Assembly: GCA_963752225.1 (NCBI GenBank)
Contig: CAVVXS010000002.1
Location: 1 to 17,625, forward strand
Length of the DNA: 17,625 nt
DNA from: JBBROS01 sp963752225
GTDB taxonomy: Bacteria > Pseudomonadota > Alphaproteobacteria > Acetobacterales > Acetobacteraceae
Reading direction: 5' to 3'
Numbering within the stretch: the stretch's first letter is position 1; every line of letters begins with the position of its first letter. A program made the translations under genes and the position numbers. Below are positions 1-7,582 of the stretch, piece by piece. Under the pieces are notes generated by a model. The model saw only the letters and a list, made by a program, of their open reading frames with translations. It was not told where the DNA came from and ran no database searches.

Positions 1-300
1 CCGTCCGCGGTCGTTCGGGCCAGCCCGATCGACGAGGGTGATCCAACCCTCGCCCGGCTTGGCCGGGGCATGGCGTTGCTGACCATGCTCGGCGCGGTCG
101 GCGAGAAGTCTCGGCATGCGCCGGATGCTCAAGTCCAACACATCGAAGACGCGAAGCCATTCGCTGTTTCGCCAAGGCTGCATGCTCTACGAACTGATCC
201 CCAATATGCCCGAGCATCGGCTCGCCCCGCTCATGACAGCCTTCGCCCAAGCCGTCGCGCACGCGAGCGCCTTCACCGGCCTGCTGCAAAGCCGGAATGA
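1..300 (+). pseudogene. IS4-like transposase, C-terminal remnant, frameshifted
   Basis: The frame from base 1 reads DEGDPTLARLGRGMALLTMLG. The reading then moves to the +2 frame at about 105-118 and continues RRMLKSNTSKTRSHSLFRQG, then CMLYELIPNMPEHRLAPLMTAF. I recognise this as the conserved tail of a group of IS4-type DDE transposases (the SLFRQGC..YELIPNMPE..L.PLM stretch). The 5' part lies outside the window, and the two halves are in different frames, so the gene is dead. No terminal inverted repeat could be identified. The family assignment comes from memory of the tail motif only; the frameshift is seen directly. Confidence 0.55.
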
Positions 301-668
301 GTGGATGATCGAGGGCCAGGGCGCATCTGCAGGAACGTTACAGGAGACTCGGGGCACCCGCGCCGATCCGTCCCCTCGAACCCGCTGGCGCCCGACGGCC
401 AAGAAAGGTGGCCCGTCGGGTCCGTTTGCGACCGCCCGGCTGGACGAGCCGAGCATGTTGGTGAATGCTCATCCGCAGTTTATATGCCATGCCGAAATCG
501 GCCTGCGTCGGCAACAAACCTGGCCGGGCGCGGCGGTTGAGCCCGAGCACCGATCCGCCGAGAGCAGCCAAGCTGGATTGAAAGGTCGAGGCGATCGAAC
601 CGGGGCCACCCAACCTGCCAGATCCCGAGTCGCTCAACACTCGGCCGGCAGCCATAAGGCTCGCTGGA
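301..668. other. Gene-free stretch between the transposase remnant and the GINT1-like gene
   Basis: Long open frames cross this stretch on both strands, but none has the composition or motifs of a real protein. On the minus strand, a start at 472 reads MSIHQHARLVQPGGR, which faintly resembles the beginning of IS481-type transposases, but the resemblance ends after about 15 residues. The frame of the following + gene stays open upstream to a stop near 578, so the stretch may also contain decayed 5' sequence of that gene. Confidence 0.4.
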
Positions 669-2093
669 GTGTCGGCCGCGTCGCCGCTCGGGCGATGCAT
701 GCTGGCCCAATTGGACGGCCTGGTCGACCTGCATTGGGGACCAGCCACGCGGCCCGCCGATCGCCGGTGGCGCCGTGCCGTCGCCCGATCGGTCCTGCGA
801 TGGTGGGTCGAGGACAATTCCGGGCAAGACGTGCCGGTGTCGGCGCAAACCGTGGACCTGCACGGAACCGGCCATAGCGGGAGGCGGTGGCGCATCGTCA
901 GCGCATCGGGCGCACCGTTGCTGCAATCATTCCATGCGCTCGAAACCTGCCGGCGAGCGCCGTTCGTCGCTTCAATCTACTTGGTGGAGTGCGACGAGGG
1001 CCAGCCTGACCTGGTGCTTGCCGAGGCGCATCTGTCCAGCGCCGTGGGCTATCGGACCCTGCTTGACAGCCTCGGCAAGGCGGCTGCGCACGTGCTTCGC
1101 CAGGGACTGCAACGCGGCGGCCAACCGGTCCGGCGCTGGACCCCGGAGCCGATGCCGGCTCTTCCGCTTCTGCCCCTCGCGCGCGCCGGCGTGCTGGGCG
1201 CCGCCGCTTGGCTCGGGGGCCGGCTCGGCGGCGACATGTATGGCGTCGCGCTCCTCGACGAGCCCGCCGAGGCCTTCCTTGCCGACACTGTGCTGTCGCC
1301 GGCGCAATGGACGACTATCCCGGTTACGCAGGGGTTCATCGCCGATCCGTTCTTCTGGCCCGGACGCGGCGACGCCATATTGTGCGAAGCCTACTTCCAC
1401 CGGACGGGATTGGGCCGCCTTGCAAGCATCGCGCGTCCCGGCCCTGCGTCCGACACTCGCACCGTCGATCTGCTGCGCCTCGGCCACCACCTGTCCTACC
1501 CGTTCGCCTGGGCCGAGCGTGACCGCGTGTTCTGCCTGCCGGAGATGGCGGCGGCCCGGCGGCAGGTCCTCTACGAGATCGTCGAGGGCGAGGAGATGCG
1601 GACGGTGTGCCTGGTTGCCGAGAACATTGCGATGGCCGACCCGACCATCATGCAAGTGGGCGGGCTATACTGGCTCGGCTACACCGACGCCGACATCGGA
1701 GCCTACGACAACCTGTGCCTGATGTTCGCCGAGCGTCCCGAAGGGCCATGGCGCGCCCACCCGTGCAATCCCGTGAAAACCGACGTCCGCTCGTCACGGC
1801 CGGGCGGCACGCCGTTCCGGGTCGGCCGCCGGCTTTACCGTCCGGCCCAGGATTGTTCCCGTACCTATGGCGGTGCGCTGGCCATCAACATGGTCCTCGA
1901 GTGCACCACAACGCGTTACGCCGAAGAGGTGGTTGCCATACTTCGGCCCGATCCGGCCGGGCGGTTTCCGGACGGGGTGCATACGCTGGCGGTTGGCGAG
2001 GCCGGCGTACTGATCGATGGCAAGCGGGTGTCGAAGCATCCCGTGATCGCATGGCAGAAGCTCTGGCGGCGGCTCCGCCGCCCCGGTTTCTGA
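669..2093 (+). CDS. GINT1-N-like beta-propeller protein with shortened formyltransferase-like N-terminus
   Basis: The protein has 474 residues from a GTG at 669; an in-frame ATG lies at 699. Residues about 215-430 carry the signature of the propeller domain found at the N-terminus of plant glucosamine inositolphosphorylceramide transferase and in many bacterial polysaccharide loci. The signature includes ADPFFW (225-230), HLSYPFAW (274-281), ADPTI (323-327), GPWRAHPCNPVKTDVRSSRPGGTPF in two parts (359-383), and RPAQDCSRTYGGA (391-403). Residues about 70-150 (RRWRIVSASGAP, then VLAEAHLSSAVGYRTLLDSL) resemble the end of the methionyl-tRNA-formyltransferase-like domain that often precedes this propeller. 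The Rossmann part expected before it is absent or unrecognisable, so the N-terminus looks shortened next to the IS remnant. It is transcribed convergently with the ATPase gene, with 23 bp between the two stops. The function is unknown; a role in sugar or lipid-linked glycan modification is inferred. The start is uncertain: AAGG at 656-659 is a weak ribosome site. Confidence 0.7.
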   Translation: MSAASPLGRCMLAQLDGLVDLHWGPATRPADRRWRRAVARSVLRWWVEDNSGQDVPVSAQTVDLHGTGHSGRRWRIVSASGAPLLQSFHALETCRRAPFVASIYLVECDEGQPDLVLAEAHLSSAVGYRTLLDSLGKAAAHVLRQGLQRGGQPVRRWTPEPMPALPLLPLARAGVLGAAAWLGGRLGGDMYGVALLDEPAEAFLADTVLSPAQWTTIPVTQGFIADPFFWPGRGDAILCEAYFHRTGLGRLASIARPGPASDTRTVDLLRLGHHLSYPFAWAERDRVFCLPEMAAARRQVLYEIVEGEEMRTVCLVAENIAMADPTIMQVGGLYWLGYTDADIGAYDNLCLMFAERPEGPWRAHPCNPVKTDVRSSRPGGTPFRVGRRLYRPAQDCSRTYGGALAINMVLECTTTRYAEEVVAILRPDPAGRFPDGVHTLAVGEAGVLIDGKRVSKHPVIAWQKLWRRLRRPGF

Positions 2094-2116
2094 CCAATTC
2101 CAAAAAGGGGGGGCGG

Positions 2117-3636
2117 TCAGCCCAAAACGCCCGGCCGAGCCCGATCAGCGGGACGTGTGGATGGCTCGCCGTCATGCGACCCGCGCGCGGCGGTGCGGGT
2201 CCGCTTGCCCCAGCCATGATCCTCGATCAGCTTGGTCGCCTCGGCACTGCGGCGCTGCGACGCGGCCTTGAGCATCCTCCTGCCGACGGCATTCTGTCCG
2301 ACCGCCAGCATGATGCGGCCAAGCTGCAGCAAGCGGCTCGTTTCAGCAACTTCTTGTGGTTCGGCGGCGATCGGTGACGGCCGTGCAATCGGTGGCGCTG
2401 GTCGACCCGCGCTCACCGGCATCGCAGGGTCCGGCTCGAACGCTTCGGGCCCGGCCGGGCCGGCGGCCGCAGCCTCCCGCTCGTCGAATGCAGCTCGGTC
2501 AGGACCGCGGCGCCCGCCGGTACGGCCGAAACCACCATCGGTGCGGCCGAAGCCACCACCGGCGCCACGGGGGCGACCGGGCGTGGCACAAAGCGTTCGA
2601 CGTGCGTGACGGGCATCTCGGCCAAAGCGAGCCCAACCAGTGCGGCTCGCGGCGGAGCGGGCTCGGACGGGCTCAGTTCGACCTCGACGACGGCTCGGCC
2701 CTCCGCGGCCGGCGCGGGCACGTTTGCGCCCGTATCGGGGACCGGCGCCGGATCGGGCGGGGCGGCCACGGCCACCGTTGTGTCGGGGATGCCGAAGACC
2801 GTGGCTCGGAATTGCGGGTTGACCACCAGGCTCACTGCGAGAACGCCAGCCGCGATCATCGCGCCGCCGCCCGCGCCTTGGCGGCGCCGGCGGCCAAACG
2901 TGATCTGGCCGGCCTGTTTGATCTCGACCGGAACTGTTTGCAGCATGTCCCAGGACGTGGATGCGAAGGTCGGCCTGTGCCGCTCGAACCCTGTCCGGCC
3001 GATTGGGTCGCCAATGTCCTGCCCAGGCTCGCGTGTGGCAGCGGCCCGATGCGGGCGCTCGCGTGCCGCCTCGTGGCAGATCCGCTCGATCAGCTGGTCG
3101 AGCACGGCGGGCCGGTCGACGGTAAAGAGGGCCAGCTTCGCAAACGCCCTGAGCACGAAGGCGTCAACTGATTGCGGCAGCAGCGCCCGGCGCACCTCGA
3201 GAAAGGCGCGCACATCGCGCTTGGTCATTGGCTGCACGCCGACCACCCGCCGGTCCGGACGGCGGTCATCGATGGCCGGCAGCTGATCCGGACGGACGGC
3301 CAGCACCCGCACCATGCCGGGCGGCGGGTTGACAAGCTCGTCAAGCATGCCGGGTTCGACACCATCGACCATGTCGACCGACACGCCTGGCTCGATCGCC
3401 TCGTGCGGCCGGCGAATGGCTGTGGACCGCCGGCCGCCGCCGGTAGCGACGGCGAGCAGCGTATAGGTCTTGCCGCTGCCCTCGGAGCCGACCAGCACGA
3501 CCAGGCCCGGCCCGGCCGCGATCGCCGCGACGAGACGGCCGCAGGTCGTCGCCCAGGACGGAAACCGGACCGGCTCCAGGAGTTTGGCGCGAAAGTACAC
3601 GCTATCCGGCTTTGGCAGCACCTCGATGAAAGGCAT
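2117..3636 (-). pseudogene. Membrane-anchored P-loop ATPase (ExeA/GspA-like), frameshifted near the 3' end
   Basis: Translation from the ATG at 3636 has a good ribosome site (GGAAGGGGG) just upstream. The frame runs 407 residues to a stop at 2413. It shows a Walker A motif GSEGSGKT (50-57), a likely Walker B strand VSVDMVDGV (85-93), a basic stretch GRRRRQ, one transmembrane segment at about 258-273 (GAMIAAGVLAVSLVV), and a Pro/Ala/Val-rich tail. The layout of cytoplasmic ATPase, single membrane pass and periplasmic tail resembles ExeA/GspA-type proteins. The last about 25 residues (RPPARPGPKRSSRTLRCR) look like out-of-frame sequence. A second minus-strand frame opens across the same place and continues DEREAAAAGPAGPEAFEPDP, then a helical tail SRLLQLGRIMLAVGQNAVGRRMLKAASQR, ending at 2117. 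This tail resembles the short repeat-like C-terminus common in such proteins. A one-base loss at about 2440-2500 would explain it. It is the last gene of the minus-strand run, 69 bp after the hydroxylase-acyltransferase stop. It is either a decayed gene or a sequencing slip in GC-rich DNA. The exact role in EPS production is unknown. Confidence 0.6.
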
Positions 3637-3705
3637 CAGCGCCCCCCTTCCGCAACCGAGGTCAAGAGCAGACGTCTCGTTCCTCTCAGCGCAACAATCC
3701 CGCCA

Positions 3706-5838
3706 TCAGGGCCGGGCCAGCGTGTAACGGTTATTATGGCCGCGACCGGCCAGGCCGAAACCGCCGGCCCGCTCGATCTTGCCGGCAGCGGCGCGGCGCG
3801 GCGCCCGGTCCAGCCACTGGCCTGCCATCAGGGCGGCATGTCCAACCAAGGTTCGGGCGCCGACAAAGGCGGCAAGATCCGTTTGGGCGTCGGCGTAAAG
3901 GAACTTGTACGGCTCGTCGCCGCAAAGAAAGTCCACTTCCGGCAGATGCCGGTCGAACGCCCACATGAGCTGTTCGACGATCACCAAGTTGCCCGGCGAG
4001 GACCGCTCGAAGCGCGGATCGAACGCGGAGAACAGGGGGGCGACGTGGTTGTTGTGCACGATGCTGACCAGGCCGGCGGCGAGCGCATCGTCGCACTCGA
4101 TGCTGAACAACTGTAGCGCGCCGCAGGATTGCAGGTAAGCGATCTGACTGCGCAGCGTGCGGCCGTCATGCTCGAGGACGGAGCTCTGCTTTCCCGTTGC
4201 GGTCAGCCAGTCTCGTTTCAGTTCGATCATCCGGTCGAGCTTGGCCGCGTCGTTGCTGCCATCGCTGACCTTGATCGACAGCGCGCCCATCTCACTGATG
4301 ATGCGCTTGCCGCGAGTATGATTGTTGCGGGCCTTTTTTGGCAACGTGCGGAACCATTCGGCGCCGGTCAGGCCGCGGCTGCGAACCTGCAGCGTCGTTT
4401 CCCTGCGCTGGCTCAGCCGCAAGGCGACCCGGTCGCCCTTGGCCTTGCCGGCCAGCAGCCGGATGGCGGCGCCGGGGCGGACATGGCTGAGATAGGTGAG
4501 GTGATAGCCGCCGGCCTGGGCCATCGCGCGCCAGCCGAGCTCGAGCGCCGCCCGATCCGGTGGCGCGGCAAGCGCATCGCAATAGTCGCTGCATTCCTTG
4601 GCAGCCCATTCCAGCACACGCATGCCGCGATGTCGCTGGATGACGCAGGGTATGACGGCCGCGAGCTCGTCCCCGTCCCACACCAGGCCGACATGGAGCT
4701 GCGGCCCGTCGCTCCATTCCTGCGCCATCCACCACGCCCGGATCCAGCCATGGCGCTGGAACAGGCTTTGCCCGGCCCGCTGCCACAGCCGTTCCCAGGG
4801 CGCTGCAACGGTGTCCAAACGGGATGGCGTGGTCACCACCTCAGCGCGCAAGCGTACCTCCGACCGGGTGGGCGATTGGCTCGGCGACGGCATCGACAGC
4901 CAGCGGCGCAGCGGAAGATGCCGGGCCATGCGCCAGAGCGGCAGCAGGTACAAGCCGCGTAAGGATTGGTAGTCTGCTGCCTCGTTGCCGGTCAGGCCGA
5001 AGGAGAAGCTCTCGTTCGGCTCGGGGACGGCGAGTGTTCCGAACATCCGGTCCCAAACCGAAAGCATCAGGCCGAAGTTACGGTCGAAATGCCGTTCGTC
5101 CGTGCTGTGGTGCAATTGGTGATAGTGCGGGCAGAGCAGGACGGCGTTGATCACCGGCCCGAACGAGATCTTCAGGTGGGTGTGGCGCACGAAGTCCATC
5201 ATGATAATGTTGCGCAGCACGTAGATGTTGATGCCCAGCACGGTCAGCTCGACCGGATCGAACACCCAGAACAGCCACAGCCCATACAGCGGGCCGGTCA
5301 GCAGCCCGTCCCAGAGCTTGTTCATGGCCTCGTCCAGCGGATGGATGCGGTCCTTGGTGGTTCCGACCATCACCTCGGCGGAATGGTGCACCTTGTGTAG
5401 TTCCCAAAGGATCGGGATGCGATGCTGCAGCGTGTGGTACAGGTAGTAGGACAGGTCGTAGACAAGCAGCATCGAGGCGGTGAACAGAACAAGCTGCCAG
5501 GTGCTCGGATCGCCCTTCGGCACGCCGACTGGGCCCAGCAGCGCGCGCAGACCGGCGTTGGTCGCGTAGCCGATGGCCGCCGCCACCGCGGCGCTGGCCG
5601 GCAAGGCGAGCGGCAGCATGACCAGCTTGCGGCTGATCCAGAACAGGAAGTCGGAGCGGGCCGACGGATGCGCGAGGATCGCCGTCGGGAAGGCGAACGC
5701 GAGGACGCCACCCAACGTGCGCGGATGTTCGGACCTGAGGAACACGACGCAGGCCGATACCACGATCGACGCGAGCAGCAGCCCGGTCGCCCACAAGGTC
5801 GGGCCGCTCAGCCGGGCGGTGACATTGACGCGCTCCAT
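3706..5838 (-). CDS. Fusion: membrane fatty-acid hydroxylase/sterol desaturase + CelD/BcsL-type (GNAT) acyltransferase
   Basis: The protein has 710 residues. Residues 1-300 form an integral-membrane di-iron hydroxylase of the sterol desaturase/fatty acid hydroxylase superfamily. Hydrophobic segments lie at about 12-35, 42-58, 72-98, 113-134 and 180-210. The three histidine boxes are complete: HTLQH (135-139), HKVHH (148-152) and HQLHH (240-244), with H219 and H221 between them. After a linker (about 305-340), residues 341-690 match CelD/BcsL (PF13480-type) acetyltransferases, including TLPKKARNNHTRGKRI (498-513), LKRDWL and the acceptor-fold strand LFSIECDDALAAGLVS. This family is tied to cellulose and EPS production. 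A methionine at 316 could be a relic start of a once separate gene, but no stop or frameshift separates the halves. The start at 5838 lies 6 bp after the regulator stop, and GGAGG inside the regulator's last codons can serve as ribosome site, so the two genes are likely co-translated. The inferred role is oxidation of a lipid or acyl chain coupled with acyl transfer to the glycan or its lipid carrier. The substrate is unknown. Confidence 0.85.
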   Translation of the reverse strand: MERVNVTARLSGPTLWATGLLLASIVVSACVVFLRSEHPRTLGGVLAFAFPTAILAHPSARSDFLFWISRKLVMLPLALPASAAVAAAIGYATNAGLRALLGPVGVPKGDPSTWQLVLFTASMLLVYDLSYYLYHTLQHRIPILWELHKVHHSAEVMVGTTKDRIHPLDEAMNKLWDGLLTGPLYGLWLFWVFDPVELTVLGINIYVLRNIIMMDFVRHTHLKISFGPVINAVLLCPHYHQLHHSTDERHFDRNFGLMLSVWDRMFGTLAVPEPNESFSFGLTGNEAADYQSLRGLYLLPLWRMARHLPLRRWLSMPSPSQSPTRSEVRLRAEVVTTPSRLDTVAAPWERLWQRAGQSLFQRHGWIRAWWMAQEWSDGPQLHVGLVWDGDELAAVIPCVIQRHRGMRVLEWAAKECSDYCDALAAPPDRAALELGWRAMAQAGGYHLTYLSHVRPGAAIRLLAGKAKGDRVALRLSQRRETTLQVRSRGLTGAEWFRTLPKKARNNHTRGKRIISEMGALSIKVSDGSNDAAKLDRMIELKRDWLTATGKQSSVLEHDGRTLRSQIAYLQSCGALQLFSIECDDALAAGLVSIVHNNHVAPLFSAFDPRFERSSPGNLVIVEQLMWAFDRHLPEVDFLCGDEPYKFLYADAQTDLAAFVGARTLVGHAALMAGQWLDRAPRRAAAGKIERAGGFGLAGRGHNNRYTLARP

Positions 5839-5844
5839 CGGCGA

Positions 5845-6549
5845 TTAATCGGCCTCCATCGACAAGAGCGAGCGCGCGGCCGGCACGACGTGCCTGGTCC
5901 GCCCGGACGGACGGCCGTCGAGCCGGGCCAGACCGCGGCGGCGGTAGATGGCGGCCGCTTCGCTGCGGCTGCGGGCGCTCAGCTTCTCCAGGGTGTTGTG
6001 CACGTGATTCTTGACCGTCGCACCGGTGATCGCGAGCCGGCAGGCGATCTGCTTATTAGCCTTGCCGTCGGCCAGCAACTCGATCACCTCCAACTCTCGC
6101 GGGGTTAGGAGATCCGGGCCGAGCTCCCGATGACTGTCCGCGTCGCGGCTGGCGAAGTGCTGCAGCAGCAAGCCGGACAGCCGGGCGGGGTAGACGATCT
6201 CGCCGTCGACCAGACGGCCTATCGCGGCAACGATGCCGTTGAGATCGGTGTCGGGCTCGACATAGCCGGAGATGCCGAGCCGGGTCCAGGCAAGGAACTC
6301 GTCGTCGCCGTTACCCTGCGCCAAGACGCCGATCGGTGTTGCGGGATGGACCGTGCGGAACTGGAGCACCGTGCGAATGCCGTCGCTCGGGTCCGAAATT
6401 AAGAATAGAAGGCGGGGCAACTGCTTGACCTGTTTCAAGGGCGAGCTGGAGAAATCCACCGCCACGACTTGCCGGTGGCCGGCGGCGACCAGCCGACCAT
6501 GCAGCATTTCTCGAGTGAAACGGACCTTACTGATCAGCAGAATTTTCAT
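5845..6549 (-). CDS. LuxR/NarL-family regulator with degenerate (pseudo) receiver domain
   Basis: I place the start at the ATG at 6549 (MKILLISKVRFTREML, 234 residues). A receiver fold normally begins there, and GGGA lies just upstream. The frame stays open upstream to 6723, but that extension looks non-coding. Residues 148-205 are a clear LuxR-type helix-turn-helix: LTPRELEVIELLADGKANKQ, then TVKNHVHNTLEKLSARSRSEA. Residues 1-125 have the length and alternating pattern of a receiver domain but lack the usual chemistry. The acidic pair after strand 1 is replaced by SK (7-8). The phosphoacceptor position by alignment falls on hydrophobic residues or S52, with only a displaced D53. The conserved lysine after strand 5 is replaced in GYVEPD (95-100). 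It therefore probably works without classic phosphorylation. Its position inside the EPS run, just upstream of the fusion gene, makes it the likely local regulator. A 12-bp palindrome lies 122 bp upstream of its start. Confidence 0.85.
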   Translation of the reverse strand: MKILLISKVRFTREMLHGRLVAAGHRQVVAVDFSSSPLKQVKQLPRLLFLISDPSDGIRTVLQFRTVHPATPIGVLAQGNGDDEFLAWTRLGISGYVEPDTDLNGIVAAIGRLVDGEIVYPARLSGLLLQHFASRDADSHRELGPDLLTPRELEVIELLADGKANKQIACRLAITGATVKNHVHNTLEKLSARSRSEAAAIYRRRGLARLDGRPSGRTRHVVPAARSLLSMEAD

Positions 6550-6838
6550 CGGATCCCGTGTGATGCGGTGGCGGACGGCGGCTGGACCTGTCGCACCTGC
6601 TCGACCGTGCGCCGGGCCGAATAGGGCCAGGTGCTGCCCATACGCCGCCAGGAACTGGCGCGGCCACGATTGCAACGTTGCATTAATGATGCGTAACCAA
6701 GTTCCCCCCTTTGCTGTTACCACTTTGAGCTACCACGGGCCGTTATCCAGAAATAGAGACGAAGTCCAAAATGTACGGCCACTCTCCATTCCCACATGCT
6801 CTGGTTTGACTTACCCGCCGTAACGGCATGCCGGTTCT
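6550..6838. other. 289-bp intergenic region upstream of the LuxR-type regulator
   Basis: No convincing coding sequence is present. On the minus strand this is the leader and promoter region of the regulator. It contains the palindrome at 6671-6682, the neighbouring CATTAATG palindrome at 6681-6688, a C-run at 6703-6709, and less GC-rich DNA at about 6670-6790. TTGGAC is visible on the minus strand at about 6769-6774, but no matching -10 box is convincing. This gap suggests that the regulator and the genes after it have their own promoter, separate from the upstream EPS genes. Confidence 0.45.
6671..6682. promoter_or_regulatory. Perfect 12-bp palindrome TGCAACGTTGCA, candidate operator
   Basis: The site is a perfect dyad of 12 bp, overlapped by a second perfect palindrome, CATTAATG (6681-6688). 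It stands in the gene-free leader 122 bp upstream of the regulator start, in a region less GC-rich than its surroundings. LuxR-type proteins bind dyad sites as dimers, so autoregulation is a reasonable inference, but there is no direct proof. Confidence 0.4.
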
Positions 6839-6859
6839 CGACGGCGCGACCCGCCGTCG
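6839..6859 (-). terminator. GC-rich hairpin directly after the GT32-like gene
   Basis: CGACGGCG (6839-6846) pairs with CGCCGTCG (6852-6859) around a 5-base loop, giving a perfect 8-bp GC stem. It begins 7 bp after the glycosyltransferase stop in the direction of transcription. No T-run follows, so it may be a weak or factor-assisted terminator or an mRNA-stabilising stem. It supports a transcriptional boundary between the Wzx/GT unit and the regulator unit. Confidence 0.4.
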
Positions 6860-6865
6860 CGGCGG

Positions 6866-7582
6866 CTAAAGGCTCAGCACCCGGCGGGTGGCCCGGGCCT
6901 GCTGCAACGCCGCCTTGGCGACGCGAATCCAGAGCGGCACGTCGCGCTCCCACGACTTCTCCCACATGTGCATGCCGTAGAGCGCCTGGGTCTTGAACTC
7001 GGCCCGGTAGTCCTCGCCGTAGGGCCAAGGGAAGAACGCCTCCGTCGGGCAGATAAACAGATCCCGGTGCTGCACCCCGGCGGGCTCGTAACGGTCCAAG
7101 CCGTCCTCGATCAACAGGCGGGTGATCAGCTTCGGGCCATACCGGGTCGGCCGGTCGAGGCCGAACGGCATTGCCCGAAGCGACAGCACGCGGTCGAGCG
7201 CACGTTTGATGAACCAGTGGCGGGGCGACGCGGCCAGCACCCCGTTCGACACCCAGTCGGCGCAGCGCTCGCGGGTCTGGAAGCCGAGCACGCCGCCATG
7301 GTCCAACAACGGGGTGAGCGGGCGGTAGAGGTGGAAGTCGACATCGAAGTAGAAGCCGCCTTGCTCGCTGAGCGCCATCAGCCGGGTTATGTCGGCGACC
7401 TTGGCCCAAAGCCGCTGCTGGTAGGCCTGGCGAAGCTGCGGAGCCGAGAAGTCGATGTTGCTCTCGTCCCACTGCACGAGCTCGAAGTCGGGGTTGCTGG
7501 TGCGCCAGGTGTCGATGTTGCGGCGCTGCTGGTCGGGCAGCGGACTGCCCACCCACACATAGTGAATCCGCTTAGGGATCAT
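6866..7582 (-). CDS. DXD glycosyltransferase, GT32-like (Gly_transf_sug)
   Basis: The protein has 238 residues from the ATG at 7582. It begins IPKRIHYVWVGSPLPDQQ, the typical opening strand of OCH1/capsular GT32-type transferases. It then carries NIDTWRTSNPDFELVQWDE, KVADITRLMALSEQGGFYFD with the sugar-nucleotide-binding DVD (80-82), and a late H-x-W element (H205, W207, followed by W211). There is no signal peptide or membrane segment; it is a cytoplasmic enzyme transferring a sugar from a nucleotide donor to the lipid-linked repeat unit. Its ATG overlaps the stop of the flippase gene by 4 bp (ATGA), so it is translationally coupled. The frame stays open far upstream through the flippase gene, but that part is a shadow. 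Donor and acceptor sugars cannot be told from the sequence. Confidence 0.87.
   Translation of the reverse strand: MIPKRIHYVWVGSPLPDQQRRNIDTWRTSNPDFELVQWDESNIDFSAPQLRQAYQQRLWAKVADITRLMALSEQGGFYFDVDFHLYRPLTPLLDHGGVLGFQTRERCADWVSNGVLAASPRHWFIKRALDRVLSLRAMPFGLDRPTRYGPKLITRLLIEDGLDRYEPAGVQHRDLFICPTEAFFPWPYGEDYRAEFKTQALYGMHMWEKSWERDVPLWIRVAKAALQQARATRRVLSL

Noticed and set aside
338..472. Minus-strand start MSIHQHARLVQPGGR resembling the beginning of IS481-type transposases
   Set aside because: The resemblance covers only about 15 residues and the rest is Arg/Gly-rich with no helix-turn-helix; too weak to call.
6550..6723. N-terminal extension of the LuxR-type regulator to 6723
   Set aside because: The added residues do not fit a receiver fold, the region contains palindromes and a C-run, and the ATG at 6549 has a ribosome site and the right fold start.
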